Source: Selenobaculum gibii (lineage in GTDB: Bacteria; Bacillota; Negativicutes; ICN-92133). Taken from it: 64,000 nucleotides of DNA. The translations under genes and the position numbers were made by a program. The notes beneath the pieces are model-generated. The model was not told the origin of the DNA, did no database searches, and saw nothing but the letters and a program-made list of their open reading frames with translations. The stretch is taken from assembly GCF_030273445.1 (NCBI RefSeq), contig NZ_CP120678.1, forward strand, positions 1,093,501 through 1,157,500. Direction: 5' to 3'. Every line of letters begins with the position of its first letter. The stretch's first letter is position 1. Positions 37,571-46,047 of this stretch are shown one piece after another.

Positions 37571-37960
37571 ATGGCAGAAGGTGTATACACAGAAAAAGTG
37601 ATGGATCATTTTGCAAATCCTCGTAATGTAGGGGAAATTAAAGATGCTGATGGTGTAGGCGAGGTTGGCAATGCAAAATGTGGCGATATTATGCGTATTT
37701 ATTTAAAGGTAGAAGATAATATTATTAAGGATGTTAAATTTAAAACTTTTGGATGTGGAGCAGCGATTGCAACAAGTAGTATGGTTACTGAGATGGTAAT
37801 GGGGAAAACTTTAGAAGATGCTTTAACCGTGACAAATCAAGCAGTAGCAGAAGCTTTGGGAGGACTTCCTCCAGTAAAAATGCATTGTTCAAACTTAGCT
37901 GCAGATGCAATGCATAAAGCGATACAGGATTATATGAAGAAACACGCGAAAGCGGAGTAA
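37571..37960 (+). CDS. iscU: Fe-S cluster scaffold (NifU N-domain/IscU type)
   Basis: A 129-residue scaffold on which Fe-S clusters are built. The three ligand Cys are Cys37 (GNAKCGD, with the conserved Asp39), Cys62 (FGCGAA) and Cys106 (MHCSNLA). It has only the NifU N-terminal domain. The ATG at 37571 has GAGGTG about 6 bases upstream; a GTG at 37562 is less likely. It is in an operon with the desulfurase and mnmA. Confidence 0.94.
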   Translation: MAEGVYTEKVMDHFANPRNVGEIKDADGVGEVGNAKCGDIMRIYLKVEDNIIKDVKFKTFGCGAAIATSSMVTEMVMGKTLEDALTVTNQAVAEALGGLPPVKMHCSNLAADAMHKAIQDYMKKHAKAE

Positions 37961-37978
37961 GAAAGGTGATTCATCAAT

Positions 37979-39082
37979 ATGTGTGCTAAACCCAAAGTGG
38001 TTGTAGCCATGAGCGGAGGGGTAGATAGTTCTTTAACTGCTGCCCTTCTTGCACATGAGGGCTACGAGGTAATCGGTGTTACGATGCGTCTCAGTGATGA
38101 TAGTCGTGATTTTGATATAGATGCTGATCGAGGCTGTTGTTCTTTATCAGCGGTTGATGATGCAAGAAGAGTTGCAGATACAATTGGAATTCCTCATTAT
38201 GTAATGAACTTTCGTGATATGTTTCAAGAAAAAGTGGTAGATTATTTTATTTCTGAATATGCAAAAGGAAAAACACCAAATCCATGTATTGCTTGTAACC
38301 GCTATGTTAAATTTGAAGGGCTGCTTAAGCGATCGCTTGAATTAGGGGCAGAATTTGTAGCTACTGGGCATTATGCGAGGATTGAACGAGATGAAAATAC
38401 AGGGCGATATGTGTTACGTAAAGGGATTGATGTGACGAAAGACCAATCTTACGCACTTTATCACTTAAATCAAAAAACATTGCATCATTTTATGATGCCG
38501 CTTGGTAAGTATACAAAAATAGAGACACGGAAAATGGCGGCCGAGTTTAATTTACCGGTAGCCAATAAACCTGATAGTCAAGAAATTTGTTTTGTACCGA
38601 ATGATGATTATAAAGCTTATTTGGAGGATAAAGCGCCGAAAGTATTAAAGGCTGGCGATATTGTTGATATTGAGGGCAACGTATTAGGGCGACATAAAGG
38701 TGTTCCATTATATACGATTGGGCAAAGAAAAGGATTGGGAATTGCGGCGTCTAATCCATTGTATGTCATCGGCTTAGATATGCAAAAAAATCGGGTGATT
38801 GTTGGTAGTAACACAGAGGTATTTGCTGATGAATTAATTGCAACCGATTTAAATTTGATTACGGTAGATGAGATTACAGAGCCTCTTAGCGTTGCGGCAA
38901 AAGTAAGATATGGAGCTAAGGAAGGCGCGGCTGTGATTACGCCGATAAATAAAGATATTATTCGTGTGAAGTTTGCTGAAAAACAGCGTGCGATAACTCC
39001 AGGCCAATCTGTTGTTTTTTATGATGGGGAAAATGTGGTTGGCGGTGCGACAATTATTAAATCCGTAGTGCGTAAAAGCTAG
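37979..39082 (+). CDS. mnmA: tRNA-specific 2-thiouridylase
   Basis: Puts sulfur on U34 of tRNAs for Lys, Glu and Gln, using sulfur passed on from the desulfurase. The 367-residue protein has the PP-loop AMSGGVDSSLTAAL, the catalytic Cys in NPCIACNRYVKF, the second Cys in DSQEICFVP, and a C-terminal beta-barrel domain. It lies 18 bases after iscU. Confidence 0.95.
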   Translation: MCAKPKVVVAMSGGVDSSLTAALLAHEGYEVIGVTMRLSDDSRDFDIDADRGCCSLSAVDDARRVADTIGIPHYVMNFRDMFQEKVVDYFISEYAKGKTPNPCIACNRYVKFEGLLKRSLELGAEFVATGHYARIERDENTGRYVLRKGIDVTKDQSYALYHLNQKTLHHFMMPLGKYTKIETRKMAAEFNLPVANKPDSQEICFVPNDDYKAYLEDKAPKVLKAGDIVDIEGNVLGRHKGVPLYTIGQRKGLGIAASNPLYVIGLDMQKNRVIVGSNTEVFADELIATDLNLITVDEITEPLSVAAKVRYGAKEGAAVITPINKDIIRVKFAEKQRAITPGQSVVFYDGENVVGGATIIKSVVRKS

Positions 39083-39268
39083 TTATTGGTTCTTGTAAGG
39101 ATCTTTTTAGATAGGACAGCAATGGTTTAACGCTTTATCTTTGTTTAAACGAGATAAAAAATTTTATTTACTTATCAATAAAATTCGTTTATATTGGTAA
39201 TAATATTAGTACGGTTGTATTGACAAGCGAAAATTCTTTACATATTTTTGTAAAGGCGTGAGGTGAGA

Positions 39269-39466
39269 ATGGTGCTTGTTTGTCCTGTTTGTGGCGAACG
39301 TGGCATAGGTAAGGTTGGTATTGGTCAATATTATTGTAAGGACTGTTGTATAGAGTTTGAATGTAAAAATGATACAATAAAGATATACAATGTTCAAGAT
39401 GACGGTACGTTAATTGCTATACCAGAGGATTCCACACTAAAAGATAATGTAGAGGTTGCTCAATAA
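39269..39466 (+). CDS. Small zinc-ribbon protein
   Basis: A 65-residue protein with two Cys pairs, CPVCGERGIGKVGIGQYYCKDCC, that form a zinc ribbon, followed by a short beta-rich tail. GAGGTGAG lies just upstream of the ATG; a start two codons earlier is open. A TTGACA box sits near 39221. Function unknown. Confidence 0.65.
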   Translation: MVLVCPVCGERGIGKVGIGQYYCKDCCIEFECKNDTIKIYNVQDDGTLIAIPEDSTLKDNVEVAQ

Positions 39467-39511
39467 AACATAAAGAATATATCTTTTAGATATATTCTTT
39501 ATGTTTTATTG
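39461..39511. terminator. Long perfect hairpin terminator
   Basis: A perfect 22-bp inverted repeat, 39461-39482 with 39490-39511, and a 7-base loop CTTTTAG. Its right arm is T-rich (TGTTTTATTG), so it probably ends the zinc-ribbon transcript. The stop codon of that gene lies in the left arm. Confidence 0.75.
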
Positions 39512-39584
39512 TATATTTATTGCGCTTTATAGAAAAACTACAGGAAGAAGGATTGCAAAACTCATAAGGGAGGCAATAAATATT

Positions 39585-39818
39585 ATGCAGGGGAAATTTT
39601 TGCAAGGTGTATTTTGGGGCGGTATTATGGGGGCTGTAGTTGCAATGAATTGGGATAAACTAGCGCAGAAATGTCCAATAATGAATGAATTGAAAAAATT
39701 TGTAGGAGATGAACAATCAGATTGTCATTGTTCTTCACATAATCATGAGCATAAGTCGAGAAATAAATCACGCAAGTATATTCAAGCACGTAGCCATCGA
39801 ATTTTAAAAGATTTGTAA
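39585..39818 (+). CDS. Small membrane-anchored protein with His/Cys tail
   Basis: A 77-residue protein. One hydrophobic Gly-rich segment (FLQGVFWGGIMGAVVAM, about 5-21) resembles the YtxH-type anchor. The tail is basic and holds a possible metal motif, CHCSSHNHEH. AGGGAGG precedes the ATG at 39585 by about 10 bases; the open frame continues upstream to 39501, but that part lies in the terminator. Function not known. Confidence 0.6.
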   Translation: MQGKFLQGVFWGGIMGAVVAMNWDKLAQKCPIMNELKKFVGDEQSDCHCSSHNHEHKSRNKSRKYIQARSHRILKDL

Positions 39819-39820
39819 GA

Positions 39821-39856
39821 AAAAATATCAGCTGACAAATGTTGGCTGATATTTTT
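39821..39856 (+). terminator. Terminator after the small membrane protein
   Basis: A 12-bp stem, AAAAATATCAGC (39821-39832) with GCTGATATTTTT (39845-39856), ends in a T-run. Confidence 0.82.
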
Positions 39857-39966
39857 CTTGTTATTTTATAAATATTTTAGCTTTGTGCTACCTTTTTTAT
39901 GTTTTTTTATGGTATTATATAAAAATACGGTTTATTATGTCTAGGTTATGCTAAGTAGGTTAAGCG

Positions 39967-39995
39967 TTGACTTTATTGAATAAATTTCGTATAAT
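39967..39995 (+). promoter_or_regulatory. Promoter of alaS
   Basis: TTGACT (39967-39972), a 17-base spacer and a perfect TATAAT (39990-39995), about 40 bases before the alaS start. There is no T-box in front of alaS. Confidence 0.82.
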
Positions 39996-40036
39996 ATTTT
40001 GGATAATTCCCTAAACAGTAGTGGAGGTAGATTGTT

Positions 40037-42655
40037 TTGAAATTTATGAGTGGAAGGGAACTGCGCGAGAAATATTTGCAGTTTTTTGCTAGTAAGGAAC
40101 ATTTAAGATTACCAAGTGCATCGTTAATACCAGAAAACGATCCCACTTTATTAATGATAGGTGCAGGAATGGCACCATTTAAACCTTTTTTTACTGGAAA
40201 AATGAAGCCCCCTCATACGCGAATTACGACAAGTCAAAAATGCGTAAGAACGGGTGATATAGAAAACGTTGGGCGTACAGCTAGACATCAAACTTTCTTC
40301 GAAATGTTAGGAAACTTTTCTTTTGGCGACTATTTTAAACGTGAAGCAATTCATTGGGCGTGGGAGTTTTTAACTGAGCATTTAGAAATGCCGAAAGATA
40401 AATTATGGGTAACGATTTATCCAGATGATGAAGAAGCGTATAAAATTTGGGCCGAAGAAATTGGCGTAAACCCTGAACATATTGTAAAGCTAGAAGATAA
40501 TTTTTGGGAGATTGGGCCAGGCCCATGTGGTCCATGTTCAGAAATCTATATAGATTTAGGTGAAGAACGTGGTTGCGGAAGTCCAGATTGTGCAGTAGGA
40601 TGCGATTGTGACCGTTTCTTAGAGATTTGGAATCTTGTCTTTACTCAATTTGATAGGGATGAAGAAGGAAATTACTCTCCACTTGAAAAGAAAAATATTG
40701 ATACAGGTGCGGGATTAGAGCGTCTTGCATCAGTATTACAAAATAAACGATCTAATTTTGAAACGGACTTACTTTTCCCAATTATTGAGTATGCAAGTAA
40801 TGTATCTAATGTTGCATATGGGACAAATGAAAAAAATGATATTTCACTTAAAGTTATTGCCGACCATGCAAGAAGCATGACAATTATGATTTTAGATGGT
40901 ATTTTGCCTTCTAATGAAGGTCGTGGCTATGTACTTAGAAGAATTATTCGCAGAGCGATTCGCCATGGTCGTTTATTGGGAATTGAAAGTGCATTTCTAA
41001 CTGGTGCTGTAGATGCAGTTGTTGAAATTTTTGATGAAGTTTTTCCAGAATTATTAGAAAAACAAGATTATATTAAAAAGGTAATTAGTTTAGAAGAAGA
41101 ACGTTTCCATACAACTTTAGTACAAGGTATGGAATTGTTAAATCATCATATCGATGAATTAAAACAAGCAGATAAAGTAGTACTTAGTGGGGAAGCTGCA
41201 TTTAAGTTATATGATACGTTTGGTTTTCCTTGGGAGCTAACTGCTGAAATTCTTGAAGAGAATGGTCTTTCTTTAGATAAAGAAGCTTTTGATAAAGCCA
41301 TGACGCAGCAAAGAGAACGTGCACGTGCAGCACGCCAAGAAAATCAACGTATTTCTATTCCGGATTTAAGTGGGCTTGATACAGAAAAACTTACTTTTGA
41401 TATGAGAGCTCAATCGGCACAGGTTATTTGCATTTGGAAAGATGGAGAAATGGTTGATAATGCAAATGATGGGGAAGAGGCTGGAATTATCCTTGATGTT
41501 ACACCTTTCTATGCAGAGGGTGGCGGACAGGTTGGAGACAGCGGTGTATTTGAGACGGAATTAGGCAAGGTTGAAGTTGCAGCAGCGAAAAAATTACCGA
41601 ATGGTACGATTTATCATATTGGATATGTTGTAGAGGGGACCATTAAGGTTGGTGATATAGTAACAATTGCTATTGATATGTCAGCGAAAAAAGCTACGGC
41701 GCGCAATCATACGGCAACACATTTATTGCAAGCTGCATTAAAGCGTGTGCTTGGTGCGCATGTAAATCAAGCGGGGTCATCTGTTAGTCCAGAACGTTTA
41801 CGTTTCGACTTTTCACATTTTGAGCCAGTTACAGCAGAGCAGATGCAAGAAGTTGAGAAAATTGTAAATAATGTGATTTTTTCAGCTACCGATGTTGAAA
41901 TCTTTGAAACTTCACAAGATGAAGCAAAAGCTATGGGGGCTATGGCTTTATTTGGGGAGAAATATGGAGACAGAGTTCGCGTTGTATCTGTTGGTGATTA
42001 TAGTAAAGAGTTGTGCGGTGGAACTCATGTTGATAATGTAGCAATGATTGGTACATTTAAAATTATTAGCGAAGCTGGAGTAGCATCAGGAGTGCGGCGT
42101 ATTGAAGCGATTACTGGTGCGGCAGCATTAGAATACTTTAATGGAAAATTGGCTACATTAAATACAGTTTCTGATATGTTAAGAACTCGTCCAGAAGAAA
42201 TTGTTGCGCGCTTGGATGCAGTTTTAGCTAATGTAAAAGAGCTAGAGCATAGCTTAAACGAATTGAGTGCGATGAAAGCGAAAGCAGAAGCACAAAAACT
42301 ACTGTTAGCGGTACAAGACTTTGGCGGAGTTCCAGCAATTATCGGTAAAGCTCAAGTTGCTGATATGGATGAATTAAGAAATTTAGCTGATCTTACTTGT
42401 GATAAATTAAATGGTGGTTTAGTTGTTCTTGCAGCTGTCGGCGACGAAAAAGTAAACTTTGTCGTCAAAGTTAGCAAAGAAGCAGTTAAAAAAGGAATCC
42501 ATGCAGGGAATATTGTGAAAGCGACAGCCAAAGTTGCTGGTGGTGGCGGTGGTGGTCGTCCGGATATGGCGCAAGCCGGTGGTAAAATGCCAGAAAAAAC
42601 GGGCGAAGCTTTCGATATGGCAGTTGCAACTATTAAGGAGCAACTTGGTATTTAA
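40037..42655 (+). CDS. alaS: Alanyl-tRNA synthetase
   Basis: Charges tRNA-Ala. The 872-residue enzyme has the class II core (MIGAGMAPFKPFF, TSQKCVRTGDIENVG, FEMLGNFSFGDYFK), the editing domain with the zinc-binding HNHTATHLL-like motif (ARNHTATHLLQAAL) and CGGTHVDN, and a C-terminal DHHA1 domain rich in Gly (AGGGGGGRPDMAQAGG). The TTG start at 40037 is supported by GGAGGTAG 7 bases upstream; the next ATG is three codons later and less well spaced. Confidence 0.96.
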   Translation: MKFMSGRELREKYLQFFASKEHLRLPSASLIPENDPTLLMIGAGMAPFKPFFTGKMKPPHTRITTSQKCVRTGDIENVGRTARHQTFFEMLGNFSFGDYFKREAIHWAWEFLTEHLEMPKDKLWVTIYPDDEEAYKIWAEEIGVNPEHIVKLEDNFWEIGPGPCGPCSEIYIDLGEERGCGSPDCAVGCDCDRFLEIWNLVFTQFDRDEEGNYSPLEKKNIDTGAGLERLASVLQNKRSNFETDLLFPIIEYASNVSNVAYGTNEKNDISLKVIADHARSMTIMILDGILPSNEGRGYVLRRIIRRAIRHGRLLGIESAFLTGAVDAVVEIFDEVFPELLEKQDYIKKVISLEEERFHTTLVQGMELLNHHIDELKQADKVVLSGEAAFKLYDTFGFPWELTAEILEENGLSLDKEAFDKAMTQQRERARAARQENQRISIPDLSGLDTEKLTFDMRAQSAQVICIWKDGEMVDNANDGEEAGIILDVTPFYAEGGGQVGDSGVFETELGKVEVAAAKKLPNGTIYHIGYVVEGTIKVGDIVTIAIDMSAKKATARNHTATHLLQAALKRVLGAHVNQAGSSVSPERLRFDFSHFEPVTAEQMQEVEKIVNNVIFSATDVEIFETSQDEAKAMGAMALFGEKYGDRVRVVSVGDYSKELCGGTHVDNVAMIGTFKIISEAGVASGVRRIEAITGAAALEYFNGKLATLNTVSDMLRTRPEEIVARLDAVLANVKELEHSLNELSAMKAKAEAQKLLLAVQDFGGVPAIIGKAQVADMDELRNLADLTCDKLNGGLVVLAAVGDEKVNFVVKVSKEAVKKGIHAGNIVKATAKVAGGGGGGRPDMAQAGGKMPEKTGEAFDMAVATIKEQLGI

Positions 42656-42662
42656 TGAAAAT

Positions 42663-42697
42663 AAATAGGGCAGATAAATATCTGTCCTATTTTTATA
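42663..42697 (+). terminator. Terminator of alaS
   Basis: A 14-bp stem with one G-T pair, AAATAGGGCAGATA (42663-42676) and TATCTGTCCTATTT (42679-42692), followed by TTATATTTTG. Confidence 0.82.
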
Positions 42698-42773
42698 TTT
42701 TGAAGGGAAATAGTAGGTCAAGCACGAATATATATGTAATATAAGTCGATACTATTGGAGAGGGTGATGCTAG

Positions 42774-43025
42774 ATGGCAAATATGGAAGAAACAATGATG
42801 TTTAGAGTAGGAACAGAAGATGCTCCGAAGGCGTCTGTTGTGATTGAAGAAGCATGCCAAGCTATGCGGGAAAAGGGATATAATCCAATTAATCAATTAG
42901 TTGGATATTTACTCTCTGGAGATCCTACCTACATTACGAGTTATAATAATGCCAGAAGTAAGATCAGAAAGATAGAACGTGATGAACTTTTAGAAGAGTT
43001 TATACGATCTTATATTGAGAAATAG
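42774..43025 (+). CDS. IreB-family regulatory protein (UPF0297/YrzL)
   Basis: An 83-residue protein of the UPF0297 family (ETMMFRVG...[38 protein letters not shown]). In Enterococcus the family member IreB is a target of the Ser/Thr kinase IreK and affects cephalosporin tolerance. The order alaS-yrzL-ruvX-yrzB is standard for Firmicutes and supports the call. ruvX follows after 18 bases. Confidence 0.92.
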   Translation: MANMEETMMFRVGTEDAPKASVVIEEACQAMREKGYNPINQLVGYLLSGDPTYITSYNNARSKIRKIERDELLEEFIRSYIEK

Positions 43026-43043
43026 GATTTGTAAGGAGAAAAA

Positions 43044-43457
43044 ATGCGAATATTAGGACTCGATGTAGGGGATAAAACGATCGGCATAGCCGTAAGTGAT
43101 GCCTTGATGATTACTGCACAAGGAGTGGAGACTATACGTCGAACTTCTTTAGAGCGAGATTTGAAAAGATTACAAGAATTAATGGCAGAATATGAAACAA
43201 ATCAATTACTTATTGGAATGCCAAAAAATATGAATGGAACAATTGGTCCGCGAGCTGAATTTGTAAAGGCATTTGCTGAATTAATTGTTGACAAAATTGA
43301 AGGAACAAAAATTATTTTTTGGGATGAAAGACTTTCGACAGTAGCAGCAACGAAGTCTTTGATTGCTGCAGATGTCAGCAGAGCAAAAAGACGCAAGGTG
43401 ATAGACAAAATGGCAGCTGTCTTTATATTACAGGGATATTTAGATAGTAGAGGCTGA
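43044..43457 (+). CDS. ruvX: Putative pre-16S rRNA nuclease / Holliday junction resolvase-like
   Basis: A 137-residue RNase H-fold protein of the YqgF/RuvX family, linked to 5' maturation of 16S rRNA. Catalytic acidic residues are seen in [19 protein letters not shown] (Asp7), WDERLSTV and near the end in [20 protein letters not shown] precedes the ATG. It is cotranscribed with the IreB-like gene. Confidence 0.93.
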   Translation: MRILGLDVGDKTIGIAVSDALMITAQGVETIRRTSLERDLKRLQELMAEYETNQLLIGMPKNMNGTIGPRAEFVKAFAELIVDKIEGTKIIFWDERLSTVAATKSLIAADVSRAKRRKVIDKMAAVFILQGYLDSRG

Positions 43458-43464
43458 ATCTTTC

Positions 43465-43491
43465 TTGACAGCTAAACTTTTCTAGTATACT
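43465..43491 (+). promoter_or_regulatory. Possible promoter of the DUF1292 gene
   Basis: TTGACA (43465-43470) and TATACT (43486-43491) with a short 15-base spacer, 57 bases before the DUF1292 start. Confidence 0.45.
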
Positions 43492-43547
43492 ATGAAGGGG
43501 CAAAGTTTGTTAAGAATATAAGAAAATAATTTAATGAGGTGAATTAA

Positions 43548-43868
43548 ATGGTTGATAAAGAAAAAGAAGTTATTGATGAACAAGATGAATTAGTTGTTGT
43601 CATGACAGATGAAGAGGGAAATGAATTTTACTATCGTGAAGAACTTATCATTCCTGTTGGCGATAAAAAATTTGCACTTTTAGTTGGTATTAATGAAGAT
43701 GAAGAGCATGACTGTGGATGTGATTGTGGTTGTGACGATGAAGATGTTTTCATTGCTAGAATTGATTTGGACGAAAATGGTGAAGAAGTTTATGTAGATC
43801 CTACAGATGAAGAATTTGAAGAAGTACAAAAAGCCTATGACGAATTAATGGCTGAGGAAGAAGAATAA
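43548..43868 (+). CDS. DUF1292 protein with a CGCDCGCD cluster
   Basis: A 106-residue very acidic protein of the DUF1292 (YrzB) family: LVVVMTDEEGNEFYYREELIIPVGDKKFALLV and a tail with ARIDLDENGEEVYVDPTDEEFEEVQKAY. Between the two parts it carries HDCGCDCGCDDED, a tight Cys-Asp cluster that could bind metal. AGGTGA lies before the ATG. The place after ruvX is the normal one for this family. Function unknown. Confidence 0.88.
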   Translation: MVDKEKEVIDEQDELVVVMTDEEGNEFYYREELIIPVGDKKFALLVGINEDEEHDCGCDCGCDDEDVFIARIDLDENGEEVYVDPTDEEFEEVQKAYDELMAEEEE

Positions 43869-43976
43869 CAATAACATAAGAGTGAGATGTTCTAATCAGT
43901 TAGATTCTTTTTAAGTATTGTAGTTTGAGACGATTATGATACTGAATTTAAATTAAATAAGGTTTAATTACATTTT

Positions 43977-44005
43977 AAATCGGGGATTTTTCCCCGATTT
44001 TTTTA
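43977..44005 (+). terminator. Terminator after DUF1292
   Basis: A perfect 10-bp stem, AAATCGGGGA (43977-43986) with TCCCCGATTT (43991-44000), then TTTTT. The gap 43869-44416 holds this terminator and the repeat copy at 44122-44250; I see no gene in it. Confidence 0.9.
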
Positions 44006-44121
44006 TGTGATTATCTTTAAAATAATGTTTTTTTTTGTTATAATCAATAAGATATAATGTTGGATTTTGTATCATTTTTATAATGTAAGACTTAACTCAA
44101 GGGAAGATTTAGATTGTGCGC

Positions 44122-44250
44122 ATTTATTTAAAGATTAGTTGCCCTTAACTCTAATTATAGAAAAAGCAATTTGTGAAGTAACGCAGTGAAATCTTTGATT
44201 TTGTATGAGTCGCTTACTTTTGTTAGATGAATAGTAATCATCGAATAAAT
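44122..44250 (+). repeat. Intergenic structured element, copy C (shorter and diverged)
   Basis: A 129-base relative of the elements at 9747-9936 and 58328-58523. The conserved 3' part is recognisable (GAAATCTTTGATTTTGTATG, then CGCTTAC and GATGA...CGAATAAA at 44176-44250). The outer stem ATTTATT (44122-44128) with AATAAAT (44244-44250) is kept with different bases, and AAGTAA/TTACTT replaces ATAAGC/GCTTAT. The 5' half is shorter than in the other copies, and one 3' helix differs (GATGA/TCATC). It ends 166 bases before mltG. Confidence 0.5.
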
Positions 44251-44416
44251 TAAAGATTTTCTGTAAGATAGTGAATTCATAAAATGAAAGTAGAGATGAT
44301 TTACATAGAGTCAATATCAATTATTTTATTAAGCATATAGGATTGAATATTAATGTTACTAAAGAAGATTTATAAAATGTAATTAATTTAATTGGAATTC
44401 ATTTGGGGGTGAAGGG

Positions 44417-45436
44417 ATGCTAGAGATAAGGAAAAATGAACAACAAATATCCACATGGATTATTTTAAGTGTTTTTTTAGCATTTTCTTTTTTTATGTTT
44501 ACCTACGGTGTTATGCATCAGACGCATGTAAAGCATCATGGAGATGTTTATATTACAGTAAAATCTGGGATGTCTGCAGAAGATGTAGCAAATTTACTTT
44601 ATGAACGAAATGTGATTGATAGTGTGATTGGATTTAAAATCATTGCAAAAATGAATGGTTTAGATAGTCAATTAAAAGCTGGTGAATATGCTTTTTCAAA
44701 AGATATGTCATACAGTACAATCGTTGATATACTTGTAAAAGGAGAAATCGCTGCTAATGAAATTAGAGTTACGGTTCCAGAAGGATATAATATCAACCAA
44801 ATTGGTAAGATATTAGAAGAAAAAGGGATAACAACACAAAAAGATTTTGAAAAAGCCGCAAAAGATTTTGCTCCATATGAATATATTTCTTTAGATTCTC
44901 AAGCGCAGTATCGTGTAGAAGGGTTTTTGTTCCCTGAAACCTATCAGTTTTCACGTAAACAGTCATCAAAAGAAATTCTTGGCATTATGACAAAGGAATT
45001 TAATGATAAATTGACGGAAGAGATGAGAGAGCGCGCAAATCAAATGGGACTTTCTATTCGAGAGCTTGTTATTTTGGCTTCTTTAGTCGAAAAAGAGGCG
45101 CAAGTGGATGAAGATAGACCAATTATTGCGCAAGTATTCATGAATCGTTTAAAAGAGCATATGCCTTTGCAATCATGTGCGACAATTCAGTATATTCTAG
45201 GTTTTCCTAAGCCGGAATTATCATTACAAGATACAAAAATAGAATCTCCATACAACACGTATCAAAATATGGGGTTGCCGCCGGGCCCGATTGCAAACCC
45301 AGGAGTAGAATCAATCAAGGCAGTTTTATATTCAACACCAACAGATTATTTATATTTTGTTGCTGATAAGAATGGAAAGCACCATTTTAGCAAAACATAT
45401 GAAGAACATCTTCTAGCGATAGATAGGATAGGATAA
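44417..45436 (+). CDS. mltG: Endolytic murein transglycosylase (YceG family)
   Basis: Cuts nascent glycan strands in the cell wall and thereby sets their length. The 339-residue protein has one N-terminal membrane helix (WIILSVFLAFSFFMFTYGV, about 12-30), a LysM-like part (ITVKSGMSAEDVANLLYE) and the YceG domain with the catalytic Glu in LASLVEKEAQVDEDRP, then YNTYQNMGLPPGPIANPG. GGTGAAGGG precedes the ATG. trmR starts 2 bases after the stop. Confidence 0.94.
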   Translation: MLEIRKNEQQISTWIILSVFLAFSFFMFTYGVMHQTHVKHHGDVYITVKSGMSAEDVANLLYERNVIDSVIGFKIIAKMNGLDSQLKAGEYAFSKDMSYSTIVDILVKGEIAANEIRVTVPEGYNINQIGKILEEKGITTQKDFEKAAKDFAPYEYISLDSQAQYRVEGFLFPETYQFSRKQSSKEILGIMTKEFNDKLTEEMRERANQMGLSIRELVILASLVEKEAQVDEDRPIIAQVFMNRLKEHMPLQSCATIQYILGFPKPELSLQDTKIESPYNTYQNMGLPPGPIANPGVESIKAVLYSTPTDYLYFVADKNGKHHFSKTYEEHLLAIDRIG

Positions 45437-45438
45437 AA

Positions 45439-46047
45439 ATGGATTTGTTATTAAAAAAAATGGAAGAGTATGCGAAGGAATATAGAGTTCCGATTATTAA
45501 TGAAAATGGTAAAAGAGTATTAGTCTCAGTTATTGGTGAAAAAAAACCTAAAAAAGTATTAGAAATAGGAACTGCTATTGGGTATTCTGCATTATTAATT
45601 GCGCAGCATAGTGATCCAGAGATAAAAATTCTTTCTTTAGAATTAGATGAACAACGTGCTGAAGTTGCGAGTAGCTTTCTCTCGGAGTCGTCATATGAGG
45701 ATAAAATTGAAATTCGGCAAGGGGATGCAGCGCAAATACTTAATACGTTAACTGATTTTTATGATGTTATTTTTATTGATGCAGCGAAAGGTCAGTATCC
45801 ATACTATTTTAAACAAGCTTTATCATTACTTGCTAAAGATGGCGTTATTATAGCAGATAATGTTTTATTTAGAGGCTATGTCGAAAGCAGTGAGAAGCCA
45901 CCAAGACGTTATAAAACAATTGTGAATCGATTACGAGAATATATAAAAATGGCTACAGAACATCCTGAGTTTGAGACAAAAATTCATCATGATGGAGATG
46001 GGTTAGCTGTTTCTTATCATAGGGGGAAAAATAGTGAAGAAACCTGA
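45439..46047 (+). CDS. trmR: tRNA 5-hydroxyuridine methyltransferase (TrmR/YrrM-like)
   Basis: A 202-residue SAM-dependent O-methyltransferase. The SAM site is VLEIGTAIGYSALLIA, followed by the acidic LSLELDEQRAEVA and the catalytic-metal region IFIDAAKGQYPYYF and IIADNVLFRGYV. The position between mltG and a U32 gene matches Bacillus yrrL-yrrM-yrrN, where YrrM (TrmR) methylates 5-hydroxyuridine at tRNA wobble position 34 to 5-methoxyuridine. The name rests on this synteny plus family membership. It overlaps trhP by 14 bases. Confidence 0.83.
   Translation: MDLLLKKMEEYAKEYRVPIINENGKRVLVSVIGEKKPKKVLEIGTAIGYSALLIAQHSDPEIKILSLELDEQRAEVASSFLSESSYEDKIEIRQGDAAQILNTLTDFYDVIFIDAAKGQYPYYFKQALSLLAKDGVIIADNVLFRGYVESSEKPPRRYKTIVNRLREYIKMATEHPEFETKIHHDGDGLAVSYHRGKNSEET

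Noticed and set aside
39501-39584. Upstream extension of the small membrane protein
   Set aside because: It begins inside the right arm of the terminator hairpin at 39461-39511 and has no binding site.
39857-40036. T-box or riboswitch before alaS
   Set aside because: No T-box consensus or other known leader motif is present; only a good promoter is seen.
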